The translations under genes were made by a program, and so were the position numbers. The notes beneath the pieces were generated by a model. That model was not told the DNA's origin and searched no databases. It saw nothing but the letters and a program-made list of their open reading frames with translations. Below are positions 8,859-16,712 of a stretch of 64,000 nucleotides of DNA, one piece after another; the first letter of the stretch is position 1; the number at the start of each line of letters is the position of its first letter. Location of the stretch: positions 1 to 64,000 of the forward strand of contig CAYOHY010000001.1 of the NCBI GenBank assembly GCA_964403885.1. Reading direction: 5' to 3'. Source of the stretch: CAYOHY01 sp964403885. Lineage in GTDB: Bacteria > Actinomycetota > Coriobacteriia > Anaerosomatales > PHET01.

Positions 8859-9958
8859 GCTGCATCGATGTCCGGGTGGCCGTCCCGGGAGCCGAATACG
8901 ACGTGACCATCGGTCCGGGGGTCCTCGGCGAGGTAGGTGCGCGTGTCCGTGCGGTCACGCAAGCGCCCATGGTGGCGCTCGTCACTGACGCGAACGTGGG
9001 GGCAAGGTTCGCCCAGCAGGTCGACATCTCGCTCGCTCGGGCGGGTTTCAAGGTCCTGTCCCTCACGGTTCCCGCGGGCGAATCCACCAAGAGTTGGTCG
9101 GTCGCCGGGGAGCTGCTCGAGGCTATGGCGAAAGGCGGGCTCTCGAGAACCGATGCCGTGGTCGCCTTGGGCGGCGGAGTTGTCGGCGATCTGGCCGGCT
9201 TTGTCGCCTCGGTATACCAGCGCGGCATCGACTTCGTGCAGATTCCCACGACCTTGCTTGCCATGGTCGATTCGTCTGTCGGAGGCAAGACCGCCGTCGA
9301 CCTGGCTGCCGGAAAGAACCTTGCGGGCGCGTTCAAGCAGCCGCTGTCGGTACTCGCCGACACGGCGGTTCTTGCGTCGCTCCCCGAGTCCGAGTGGCTC
9401 AGTGGGCTTGCCGAGGTCGCAAAGACCGCGGTGCTCGACGGCGAGGAGTTCATGGAGTGGCTTGAGGCCAACGCGAGCGCGGTTCTCGCTCGCGAGGAAT
9501 CCGTCGTGACCGAGATCGTCAGGCGTTGCGTGGTGTTCAAGGCAGGCGTCGTCGCACGCGACGAGAGGGAAGAGGGACCCAGGGAGTGCCTCAACTACGG
9601 GCACACGCTCGGACACGCGATCGAGAAGGAGCTTGGTTACGGCACCGTGACGCACGGGGCGGCGGTGGCCGAGGGGATGCGATTCGCGGCCAGGCTTTCC
9701 GTCCAGGCGGGTCATGCCTCCACCGACTTCGTGAAGCGGCAGGACCATCTGCTCGACGCGCTGGGGTTGAAGGCCATCACGCAACGGGTACAGCCCGGGG
9801 TGGCCCTCTCGGCGATGCGCGGCGACAAGAAGTCGCGTTCCGGCGTCGTGCGCATGGTGTTGGTTGACGGACCGGGGCTGTGGCGGTGCGAGCCGGTGGA
9901 TGACGTGATCATGACCGCCCATCTGGATGCGTGGGCGGCGACGAAGGCGGGAGCGTGA
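8855..9958 (+). CDS. aroB: 3-dehydroquinate synthase
   Basis: NAD- and metal-dependent enzyme of 367 aa that cyclises DAHP to 3-dehydroquinate. Seen are GGGVVGDLAGFVASVYQRG (NAD-binding loop), PTTLLAMVDSSVGGKT (substrate loop) and NYGHTLGHAIE (metal-binding histidines). The ATG overlaps the aroK stop by four bases (ATGA). Length and motifs match stand-alone AroB. Confidence 0.96.
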   Translation: MSCIDVRVAVPGAEYDVTIGPGVLGEVGARVRAVTQAPMVALVTDANVGARFAQQVDISLARAGFKVLSLTVPAGESTKSWSVAGELLEAMAKGGLSRTDAVVALGGGVVGDLAGFVASVYQRGIDFVQIPTTLLAMVDSSVGGKTAVDLAAGKNLAGAFKQPLSVLADTAVLASLPESEWLSGLAEVAKTAVLDGEEFMEWLEANASAVLAREESVVTEIVRRCVVFKAGVVARDEREEGPRECLNYGHTLGHAIEKELGYGTVTHGAAVAEGMRFAARLSVQAGHASTDFVKRQDHLLDALGLKAITQRVQPGVALSAMRGDKKSRSGVVRMVLVDGPGLWRCEPVDDVIMTAHLDAWAATKAGA

Positions 9959-9962
9959 CGCG

Positions 9963-10403
9963 ATGAGCCGGATCCTTGTGATGAATGGTCCTAACCTGAA
10001 CCTGCTGGGTACGCGCGAACCCGAGGTCTACGGCGCGGATACGCTCGCCGATGTTGAGACGATGCTCGGCTCACTGGCGGCTGAGCTTGGAGTCGAGGTG
10101 GCTTTCGTCCAGAGCAATCACGAGGGCGTTTTGACCGATGCGCTTCATGAGGCGCGCGGCGAGTTCGATGCGGTGGTCTTCAATCCCGGGGCCTTCACCC
10201 ACTACTCCATCGCGTTGCGAGACGCCATCTCGTCGGTGGGCCTGCCGGTGGTCGAGGTGCATCTGTCGAACATCCATGCCCGCGAGGAGTTCAGGCATCG
10301 CAGCGTTCTCGCAGCCGTGTGCGCGGGGCAGATCTCGGGGTTCGGCATCAACAGCTACGCGCTGGGACTTCGAGCGGCCGTCGATCTGGTCGGCGGTCGC
10401 TGA
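9963..10403 (+). CDS. aroQ: Type II 3-dehydroquinate dehydratase
   Basis: Small dehydratase (146 aa) that converts 3-dehydroquinate to 3-dehydroshikimate and normally forms dodecamers. The N-terminus MNGPNLNLLGTREPEVYG contains the type II fingerprint with the active-site Tyr; NPGAFTHYSIALRDA and HLSNIHAREEFRH supply the active-site Asn and His. The ATG at 9963 was chosen because the product then begins just before this conserved block. The stop overlaps the next gene by one base. Confidence 0.95.
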   Translation: MSRILVMNGPNLNLLGTREPEVYGADTLADVETMLGSLAAELGVEVAFVQSNHEGVLTDALHEARGEFDAVVFNPGAFTHYSIALRDAISSVGLPVVEVHLSNIHAREEFRHRSVLAAVCAGQISGFGINSYALGLRAAVDLVGGR

Positions 10404-11491
10404 TGGACGCGGCACGCAGGATTTCGGCGCTACGGTCCCGTCTCGACGCGGACAGCATCCCCGCCATGATGGTGACCGACCCGGCGAACGTCGCCTACCT
10501 CACCGGCTTCGAGGGGGTGTTCGACTCCGAGGACGCCCACGCGGTCATCGTCACCCAAGACTCGACCCTGCTCTACACCGACACCCGGTACTCGGCTGCG
10601 GCCACAGCGGCTGCCGCCGGCACCGCCTGGGAGATCCGGGTTCCCCGAGAGAACCTCTACATCACGCTGTGCGCCGACCTCGAGCGTGATGGTATCGACA
10701 GCATGGCCATCGAGACCTCAGTGCCCTACGGCCGCTTCCGGTTCCTCTCCGAGAAGTTCGCGGGCAAGCTCGAGCCGCTGGATCAGTGGGTCGAGGAGAT
10801 CCGGCAGATCAAGGAAGCCGATGAGATCGCGCGTATCGCTGCCGCGCAAGAGCTGACCGATCGCGCCTTCGACCACATCCTCGGGGTGATCAGCGTTGGT
10901 GTGACCGAGCGCGAGATCGCCCTCGAGCTCGAGTTCTTCATGCGCCGCAACGGCAGCGAGGGCGTGGCCTTCGACGCGATCGTGGCCAGCGGACCCAACT
11001 CGGCATTGCCGCACGCGAAGGTGACCGACCGCGCGGTGGGGAGCGGCGAGCTGCTCAAGATGGACTTCGGCGCCAAGATCGACGGGTACTGTGCCGACAT
11101 GACGCGCACCGTGGTGGTGGGTTCGGCGAGCGACAGGCAGCGTGAGATCTACGAAGCGGTGCTTGCCGCCAACATCGCGGGGATCGAGGCCGTCAGGCCC
11201 GGTCTGCCGGGCAAGGCGATCGATGCGGCCGCTCGCGCCGTCATCGAGGAGCGCGGTTTTGGTGAGCGCTTCGGGCATGGTCTGGGTCACGGGGTGGGCA
11301 GGGAAGTGCACGAGCTGCCTGGCGTGGGTCCCCGCGCGACAAAGAGCGTGCTCGCGGGTAGCGTCATCACCGTGGAGCCGGGCATCTATGTGCCGGGTTT
11401 CGGCGGTGTTAGAATTGAGGACTTGGTGGTCGTAGAAGAGGGTGGGGCCCGCGTGCTCACCCGTTCGACCAAGGACCTCATCGAGCTGTAG
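10403..11491 (+). CDS. Xaa-Pro dipeptidase/aminopeptidase (M24B)
   Basis: Metallopeptidase of 362 aa with a pita-bread fold. Metal ligands are visible in order: LKMDFGAKIDGYCADMTRT (two Asp), GHGLGHGVGREVHE (His), TVEPGIY (Glu) and RIEDLVVV (Glu). The N-terminal ~125 residues are the creatinase-like domain. Start ATG at 10403 overlaps the aroQ stop (TGATG). The aroQ-peptidase-efp arrangement is common in Bacillota. It probably cleaves X-Pro bonds in the cytoplasm. Confidence 0.9.
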   Translation: MDAARRISALRSRLDADSIPAMMVTDPANVAYLTGFEGVFDSEDAHAVIVTQDSTLLYTDTRYSAAATAAAAGTAWEIRVPRENLYITLCADLERDGIDSMAIETSVPYGRFRFLSEKFAGKLEPLDQWVEEIRQIKEADEIARIAAAQELTDRAFDHILGVISVGVTEREIALELEFFMRRNGSEGVAFDAIVASGPNSALPHAKVTDRAVGSGELLKMDFGAKIDGYCADMTRTVVVGSASDRQREIYEAVLAANIAGIEAVRPGLPGKAIDAAARAVIEERGFGERFGHGLGHGVGREVHELPGVGPRATKSVLAGSVITVEPGIYVPGFGGVRIEDLVVVEEGGARVLTRSTKDLIEL

Positions 11492-11537
11492 ACAACCGCC
11501 CGCGTCGTGCGGGCGAGAGCGTGAAGGAGCATCACAA

Positions 11538-12098
11538 GTGCCTGTTACCACCGCGCAGTTCAAGAACGGCATGTGCATCGTCCACGAGGGCAAGCGTTGG
11601 GTCATCATCGAGTTCCAGCACGTGAAGCCGGGCAAGGGCGGCGCATTCGTGCGCACCAAGCTCAAGGAGCTTCAGAGCGGGCGCGTGGTCGACTACACGT
11701 TCCGCGCGGGTGAGAAGTTCGATGACGTACGCATCGAGACCAAGAAGATGCAGTACCTCTACAACGACGGCGCCGCCTTCCACTTCATGGACAACAACAC
11801 CTACGAGCAGGTCGAGCTGGACGCCGACTTCGTGGGCGAAGCTGCCAAGTGGCTCAAAGAGAACGACGAGGTCGAGATCCAGACCGCGGACGGCGAGTAC
11901 ATGGGTGTCGAGCCGCCGATGTTCGTCGAGCTCGAGGTCACCGAGACCGACCCCGGCTTCAAGGGCGACACCGTTCAGGGCGGCACCAAGCCCGCGACCC
12001 TCGAGACCGGTGCCGTCGTGCAGGTCCCGATGTTCGTGAACACGGGCGACAAGCTCAAGATCGATACTCGTGACGGGCGCTACATCACTCGCGTCTAG
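11538..12098 (+). CDS. efp: Translation elongation factor P
   Basis: Protein of 186 aa that enters the ribosomal E site and relieves stalling at polyproline. Three beta-barrel domains are expected from the length. The first carries the conserved loop KPGKGGAF with Lys33 at the tip, the position modified in many EF-P proteins. The GTG at 11538 follows AAGGAG (11524-11529) with eight bases of spacing. No EpmA/EpmB-type modification genes are in the window. Several proteins here are Pro-rich (for example the DUF4013 tail), so an EF-P demand is plausible. Confidence 0.95.
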   Translation: MPVTTAQFKNGMCIVHEGKRWVIIEFQHVKPGKGGAFVRTKLKELQSGRVVDYTFRAGEKFDDVRIETKKMQYLYNDGAAFHFMDNNTYEQVELDADFVGEAAKWLKENDEVEIQTADGEYMGVEPPMFVELEVTETDPGFKGDTVQGGTKPATLETGAVVQVPMFVNTGDKLKIDTRDGRYITRV

Positions 12099-12116
12099 TT
12101 TCTGGGAATCATCGAA

Positions 12117-12150
12117 GCCGGGCGAGGTCGCAGGTGTGGACCCGCCCGGC
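12117..12150 (+). terminator. Hairpin after efp
   Basis: GCCGGGCG (12117-12124) and CGCCCGGC (12143-12150) form an 8-bp GC stem with an 18-base loop, just after the efp stop. The following bases are only moderately T-rich. It probably ends the aro-efp transcript. Confidence 0.45.
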
Positions 12151-12162
12151 CTCGTATATACT
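12136..12162 (+). promoter_or_regulatory. Candidate promoter for the carboxylase operon
   Basis: TATACT (12157-12162) is a good -10 hexamer in an otherwise GC-rich region, 65 bases before the ATG at 12228. The best -35 candidate, GTGGAC at 12136, is only 15 bases away and overlaps the upstream hairpin, so the -35 assignment is weak. Confidence 0.3.
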
Positions 12163-12227
12163 CTTCGGACTACGCATGGATACGCATGCGAGGCCGCTCG
12201 CTTGAGCAAGGGGACGGGATAACCGCG

Positions 12228-14087
12228 ATGCGACCTGTACATATCACTGACACCACGCTCCGCGACGCTCATCAGTCGCTGTGGGCAACGCGCATGGAGA
12301 TCGGCGACATGCTGCCGATCCTGCCCAAGATGGACTCCGTGGGCTACTGGTCCCTCGAGGTCTGGGGCGGGGCCACGTTCGACTCCTGCCTCCGGTTCCT
12401 TGATGAGAACCCGTGGGAGCGCCTGCGCGTCATCAAGAAGCACTGCCCCAAGACGCCGCTCCAGATGTTGCTGCGTGGTCAGAACCTTGTGGGCTATCGC
12501 CACTACAGTGACGAGATCGTCAACCGGTTCTGTGCGGCGTCGAAGCGAAACGGCATCGATGTCTTCCGTGTGTTCGACGCGCTGAACGACATCCGCAACG
12601 TCGAGGCCCCCGCTCGTGCCATCAAGGAGGCCGGTGGCCACTTCGAAGGCGCCATCAGCTACACGGTGTCGCCGGTGCACACCCTCGACTCATTCCTCGA
12701 CTACGCTCAGCAGCTCAAGGAGCTTGGCGCCGACACCATCTGCATCAAGGACATGGCGGGCATGCTCACGCCCTTCCGTACCGAGAAGATGGTGCGCGCG
12801 CTCAAAGACGAGGTCGGGCTCCCGGTTCACGTCCACTGCCACTACATCGGTGGTATGGCCCCCATGAACTACCTCAAGGCAGCCGAGGCCGGTGCGGACA
12901 TCATCGACACCGCCGTGGTCGCGCTCGCCTTCGGTAACAGCCAGCCCGCGGTCGAGATGATCGTCGCGGCGCTCAAGGAGAGCCCCTACGACTCGGGTAT
13001 CGACCTCGACCTCCTGTTCGAGATCGCCGAGTACTGGGAGGGCGTGCGCTCCAAGAAGGGCCTCAAGCGAGGCATCACCACACTGCTGTCGATGGAGGTG
13101 TTCAGCCACCAGGTTCCGGGCGGCATGATGAGCAACCTCGTCAGCCAGCTCGAGCTCCAGAAGGCCGCCGATCGTCTGCCCGACGTGCTCGAGGAGATCC
13201 CCAGGGTCCGCGCCGAGGTCGGCTATCCGCCGCTCGTCACGCCGCTGTCGCAGATCGTCGGGACGCAGGCCGTGATCAACGTTTTGACGGGCAAGCGCTG
13301 GGCGATCGTGCCGCAGGAGATGAAGGACTATATCCGCGGCTACTACGGCAAGGCGCCCGGTCCCATGGACAAGGAGATCGTCGCGAAGGTGTTGGGCGGT
13401 GAGACGCCGCTGGCAGCCGACGTGCGCCCGGGCTCTCTCGTCACCACCACCTACGCTGAAGTCGAGGCTGAGATCGGTGATCTGGCCCGCAGTGAAGAGG
13501 ACGTGCTGATGTACGCCCTCTTCCCCAACGAGGCCCGCACCTACCTCACCGCTCATCGCGAAGGCGCCGAGAAGGCCGTCTTCCTCATGAGCGAAGAGGT
13601 CCACACTGTCAGGGAGGAAGATTCCGTGGATGTCAATCAGATTCGTGAACTCATCAAGGCCCTCGAGGCCTCCGATGTCGCCGAGGTAGTCATCGAGGAG
13701 GGCGACAACAGGGTCGTCGTCCGCAAGGCCGGAGCCGTGACGGCCGCAGCCGCCCCTGCCCCCGCAGCCGCCCCCGCGCCGGCTGCTGCCCCCGTGGCTG
13801 CCGCCCCGGTCGAGGCAGCTCCGGTCGAGGGTGCTCGCCCTGCGGCATGGAAGACCGTCGTCGCTCCCATGGTGGGCACCTTCTACGAGTCGCCGTCGCC
13901 GGGCGCTGCCGCGTTCGTCGCCGTGGGTGACTCGGTGAGCGAGGGCCAGCCGCTGTGCATCGTCGAGGCGATGAAGCTCATGAACGAGATCACCGCCGAG
14001 GAGGCGGGCGTCATCCGCGAGATCGGCGTGAAGAACGGTGACGCGGTCGAGTATGGAACGGTCCTGTTCTACTACGAGCCGGCCTAG
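12228..14087 (+). CDS. pycB: Pyruvate/oxaloacetate carboxyltransferase fused to biotin carboxyl carrier protein
   Basis: Fusion of 619 aa. Residues 1 to about 455 are the carboxyltransferase barrel: ITDTTLRDAHQSLWATRM with a metal-binding Asp, IKDMAGMLTP with the Lys (K174) normally carboxylated, and HCHYIGGMA with metal-binding histidines. From residue 467 the sequence VDVNQIRELIKALEASD is the typical start of AccB, followed by an Ala/Pro linker (about 503-540) and the biotinyl domain with VEAMKLMNE (biotin on K583). With AccC downstream it forms a two-subunit pyruvate carboxylase or an oxaloacetate-handling enzyme. The ATG at 12228 places the product start directly before ITDTTLRD. Confidence 0.9.
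   Translation: MRPVHITDTTLRDAHQSLWATRMEIGDMLPILPKMDSVGYWSLEVWGGATFDSCLRFLDENPWERLRVIKKHCPKTPLQMLLRGQNLVGYRHYSDEIVNRFCAASKRNGIDVFRVFDALNDIRNVEAPARAIKEAGGHFEGAISYTVSPVHTLDSFLDYAQQLKELGADTICIKDMAGMLTPFRTEKMVRALKDEVGLPVHVHCHYIGGMAPMNYLKAAEAGADIIDTAVVALAFGNSQPAVEMIVAALKESPYDSGIDLDLLFEIAEYWEGVRSKKGLKRGITTLLSMEVFSHQVPGGMMSNLVSQLELQKAADRLPDVLEEIPRVRAEVGYPPLVTPLSQIVGTQAVINVLTGKRWAIVPQEMKDYIRGYYGKAPGPMDKEIVAKVLGGETPLAADVRPGSLVTTTYAEVEAEIGDLARSEEDVLMYALFPNEARTYLTAHREGAEKAVFLMSEEVHTVREEDSVDVNQIRELIKALEASDVAEVVIEEGDNRVVVRKAGAVTAAAAPAPAAAPAPAAAPVAAAPVEAAPVEGARPAAWKTVVAPMVGTFYESPSPGAAAFVAVGDSVSEGQPLCIVEAMKLMNEITAEEAGVIREIGVKNGDAVEYGTVLFYYEPA
13611..13628 (+). promoter_or_regulatory. accB: Internal ribosome binding site and GTG start for free AccB
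   Basis: AGGGAGGA (13611-13618), seven bases, then GTG (13626-13628), in frame with the fusion gene. The codons after this GTG encode the canonical AccB N-terminus DVNQIRELIKALE. Initiation here would give a 153-residue carrier protein, the usual AccB length. Whether it is used is inferred. Confidence 0.5.
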
Positions 14088-14099
14088 GCGGGAGGCGCA

Positions 14100-15449
14100 G
14101 TGTTCGATCGCATCCTGATCGCCAATCGCGGCGAGGTCGCACTCCGTGTCATCCGTGCGGCCCGCGAAATGGGCATCGAGACCGTCGCCGTGTACTCGGA
14201 GATGGATCGCGACTCCCTGCCGGCTCGCATGGCCGACCACGCCGTGTGCGTGGGGCCCGCGATGTCGTCGCTGTCATACCTCAACATGCCCAACATCATC
14301 TCGGCCGCCCTCACCACGGGCGCTCAGGCGATCCATCCGGGCTACGGATTCCTCGCAGAGAACTCCGCGTTCGCGCGCGCGTGTGCCGATTCCGGCCTGA
14401 CCTTCATCGGTCCCGCGCCCGAGGCGATCGACCGCATGGGTGACAAGTCCGTCGCCCGCGCGACCGCCATGGGTGCCGGCGTGCCGTGCGTGCCGGGTTC
14501 CGATGGAGCTGTTGAGACCTACGAAGAGGCGCTGGGCTTCGCCGAGCAGGTGGGCTTCCCGGTCCTCATCAAGGCGTCGGCCGGTGGCGGCGGCAAGGGC
14601 ATGCGCGTCGCACGCGACGCCGAGGAGCTCAAGTCGAATCTGGTCGCCGCCAAGACCGAGGCCGCCGCAGCGTTTGGCAACGACACCGTCTACCTTGAGA
14701 AGTACCTCGCTCGACCGCGCCACGTCGAGATCCAGGTCCTCGCGGACACGCACGGCAACGCCGTGTACCTCCACGAGCGTGACTGTTCGATCCAGCGCCG
14801 TCACCAGAAGCTCGTCGAAGAGGCGCCGAGTCCGGCGCTTAGCCCCGAGCTTCGTGCTGAGATGGGTGCTGCGGCGATCAAGCTGGTCCGTGAGGTCGGC
14901 TACGTCAACGCCGGCACGGTCGAGTTCCTGCTCGACACTGACGGACGCTTCTACTTCATGGAGATGAACACCCGCGTTCAGGTCGAGCATCCGGTCACGG
15001 AGCAGATCACCGGCGTGGACATCATCAAGGAGCAGATCCGCATCGCTGCGGGTCTTCCCATGAAGCACGCGAACCAGGCCGATATAGCCCTGCGCGGTCA
15101 CGCGATCGAGTTCCGCATCAACGCCGAGGATCCGGCCCACAACTTCCGTCCGCACCCCGGCCTCATCGAGGTGTTCAATCCTCCCGGTGGCTTTGGCGTA
15201 CGGGTTGATTCGCACGTCTACTCGGGCTATCGTGTGCCGCCCACCTACGACTCGTTGCTTGCCAAGCTGGTCGTGTGGGGCGAGACCCGCGAAGAGGCCA
15301 TCGCTCGTGGCCAGCGCGCTCTCGACGAGTTCATCGTGGCCGGCATCCCGACCACGATCCCGTTCCACCTGAGGGTGCTCGACATCCCCGCCTTCCGCCG
15401 CGGCGAGGTCTATACTGACTTCGTCGAGACGGAGATGAGCGACCTGTAA
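14100..15449 (+). CDS. accC: Biotin carboxylase
   Basis: ATP-grasp enzyme of 449 aa that carboxylates biotin on the carrier domain using bicarbonate and ATP. Visible are the N-terminal fold start ILIANRGEVALRVIRAA, the glycine-rich loop ASAGGGGKGMRVA (near residue 160), and the active-site segments EMNTRVQVEHPVTEQITGVD and ARGHAIEFRINAEDP-like (LRGHAIEFRINAEDP). The GTG at 14100 has GGGAGG upstream. It can serve both the fused carboxyltransferase and, if free AccB is made, acetyl-CoA carboxylase. Confidence 0.95.
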   Translation: MFDRILIANRGEVALRVIRAAREMGIETVAVYSEMDRDSLPARMADHAVCVGPAMSSLSYLNMPNIISAALTTGAQAIHPGYGFLAENSAFARACADSGLTFIGPAPEAIDRMGDKSVARATAMGAGVPCVPGSDGAVETYEEALGFAEQVGFPVLIKASAGGGGKGMRVARDAEELKSNLVAAKTEAAAAFGNDTVYLEKYLARPRHVEIQVLADTHGNAVYLHERDCSIQRRHQKLVEEAPSPALSPELRAEMGAAAIKLVREVGYVNAGTVEFLLDTDGRFYFMEMNTRVQVEHPVTEQITGVDIIKEQIRIAAGLPMKHANQADIALRGHAIEFRINAEDPAHNFRPHPGLIEVFNPPGGFGVRVDSHVYSGYRVPPTYDSLLAKLVVWGETREEAIARGQRALDEFIVAGIPTTIPFHLRVLDIPAFRRGEVYTDFVETEMSDL

Positions 15450-15474
15450 GGTACGCCTCCACAGGAGAGAAGAT

Positions 15475-15825
15475 ATGTCGGATGAGATTCGCCTCGAGGG
15501 ACTGGGTGTTGCACCCGGGGTCCTCGATACCATCGTGACCATTGCCGCTGAAGGCGTCGAAGGCGTGTCCAGCGTGGGCTCGTCTGGCATCGCCGGACTG
15601 GTGCAGAAGGGTGCCCGCAAGGGGACCGGACGTGCCGTCGATGTCTCCGTAGCCGAGGACGGCGCGGTCAGCGCGACCGTGCACGTCCAGGTGGTCTACG
15701 GCTCCAAGCTGCGCGAGGTCGCTGCTGCCGTGCAGACCGCGGTGGTCGACGCGCTCGCGAGCCAGGTCGGCGTCGAAGTGGCCGGTGTGGACGTGTTCGT
15801 CGACGGCCTCGTGTTCGCCGAGTAG
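15475..15825 (+). CDS. Asp23/Gls24 family envelope stress protein
   Basis: Small protein of 116 aa in the Asp23 family, cytoplasmic proteins often attached to the membrane through AmaP-type anchors. It has the family pattern: LGVAPGVLDTIVTIAAEGVE at the start, a beta strand with VHVQVVYGSKL in the middle, and a final VDVFVDGLVF. AGGAGAGA precedes the ATG. The position between accC and nusB is the same as in many Bacillota, where the gene is called yqhY. Its function there is linked to acyl metabolism balance but is not settled. Confidence 0.88.
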   Translation: MSDEIRLEGLGVAPGVLDTIVTIAAEGVEGVSSVGSSGIAGLVQKGARKGTGRAVDVSVAEDGAVSATVHVQVVYGSKLREVAAAVQTAVVDALASQVGVEVAGVDVFVDGLVFAE

Positions 15826-15827
15826 CC

Positions 15828-16244
15828 ATGCCGAGATCAGATCGTCACAAGTCGCGCCTGCTGGCGCTTCAGATGCTGTACCAGCGCGAGGTCACCGGTC
15901 TGAGCGTGGACCGCATCCTTGCCGACGGTAGCTACTCGACCGAAGACGGCGAGCCGGATGACTTCTGCCGCGAGCTTGCCCTTGGCACTGAGTCGCACAT
16001 CACGGAGATCGACGAGACCATCGGCGCCATCTCCGAGCACTGGTCCGTCATCCGCATGCCGCTCGTGGATCGCAACATCCTTCGTATCGCCGTCTTCGAG
16101 CTGCTGTACTCGGCGGACACGCCGGCGAGCGTCGCGATCAACGAGGCCGTCGAGCTCGCCAAGGTCTACGGTGGCGAGGATTCATCGAAGTTCGTGAACG
16201 GGGTTCTCGGCAAGGTCGCCGAGCAACACCGCGGTGAGGAGTGA
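15828..16244 (+). CDS. nusB: Transcription antitermination factor NusB
   Basis: All-helical RNA-binding protein of 138 aa that works with NusE(S10) at boxA during rRNA transcription. The sequence shows SRLLALQMLYQREVTG near the N-terminus, VIRMPLVDRNILRIAVFELLY and the C-terminal signature INEAVELAKVYGGEDSSKFVNGVLGKV, all standard for NusB. It starts two bases after the asp23 stop. Confidence 0.95.
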   Translation: MPRSDRHKSRLLALQMLYQREVTGLSVDRILADGSYSTEDGEPDDFCRELALGTESHITEIDETIGAISEHWSVIRMPLVDRNILRIAVFELLYSADTPASVAINEAVELAKVYGGEDSSKFVNGVLGKVAEQHRGEE

Positions 16245-16250
16245 GTCCGT

Positions 16251-16610
16251 ATGCCGGAGGAGTCCTATAGCTTCGCGAGCACTCGTGCGCGCCTCGAAGA
16301 CATCGTCTCCCAGGTCCGCAAGAAGGAGACCTCGCTCGAGAAGAGTCTTGACTTGCTCGAAGAGGGCGTCCGCCTCGCGAACCAGTGCACCGAGCTGATC
16401 GATCACGCCGACTGGGATGCTGCGGGTGCCCCGCCTGCGTCCGAGTCCGACGATACCGAGGCCGGCCAGGACGCGATCGATGATGGCGCGGATGCGCAGG
16501 ATGCACCCACTGGCTCGGTCGCGCAGGATGCAGCGGCCGATGCGCCTGCGGGGGATGCGGAGACCGAGGCGGAGTCCACGGACGAGAACGTCGCCGCAGA
16601 CGGCGAGTGA
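16251..16610 (+). CDS. xseB: Exodeoxyribonuclease VII small subunit with acidic tail
   Basis: Residues 1 to about 60 match XseB: FASTRARLEDIVSQVRKKE then SLEKSLDLLEEGVRLANQCT. This would be the whole protein in most species (60-80 aa). Here another ~60 residues rich in Asp, Glu, Ala follow and look disordered. XseB binds the large subunit XseA to form the ssDNA exonuclease; no xseA is next to it, unlike the common xseA-xseB pair. GAGGAG (16236-16241) overlaps the end of nusB. Confidence 0.8.
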   Translation: MPEESYSFASTRARLEDIVSQVRKKETSLEKSLDLLEEGVRLANQCTELIDHADWDAAGAPPASESDDTEAGQDAIDDGADAQDAPTGSVAQDAAADAPAGDAETEAESTDENVAADGE

Positions 16611-16617
16611 CTTTCAA

Positions 16618-16635
16618 CACGCCGGTGACGGCGTG
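16618..16635 (+). terminator. Short hairpin after xseB
   Basis: CACGCCG, loop GTGA, CGGCGTG: a perfect 7-bp stem just after the xseB stop. No T tract follows, so termination would be weak. Confidence 0.35.
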
Positions 16636-16712
16636 CCGATTCGCTGACGATGCGCCGGGCGGGCATACTATGCTCATGAGTGGAACCGCCCACAGCGCAT
16701 AGACCGACGGAG

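Noticed and set aside
11408..11416. TTAGAATTG resembling a -10 before efp
   Set aside because: It is inside the conserved metal-binding RIEDL codons of the M24B peptidase gene and has no -35; most likely coding only.
13735..13845. Ala/Pro repeat tract as a possible DNA repeat element
   Set aside because: It is the flexible linker of a biotin carrier protein; repeats at codon level are expected.
12690..14240. A 516-codon open frame on the - strand
   Set aside because: Antisense to the carboxyltransferase-BCCP gene, low-complexity in the part opposite the Ala/Pro linker, with no family motif.
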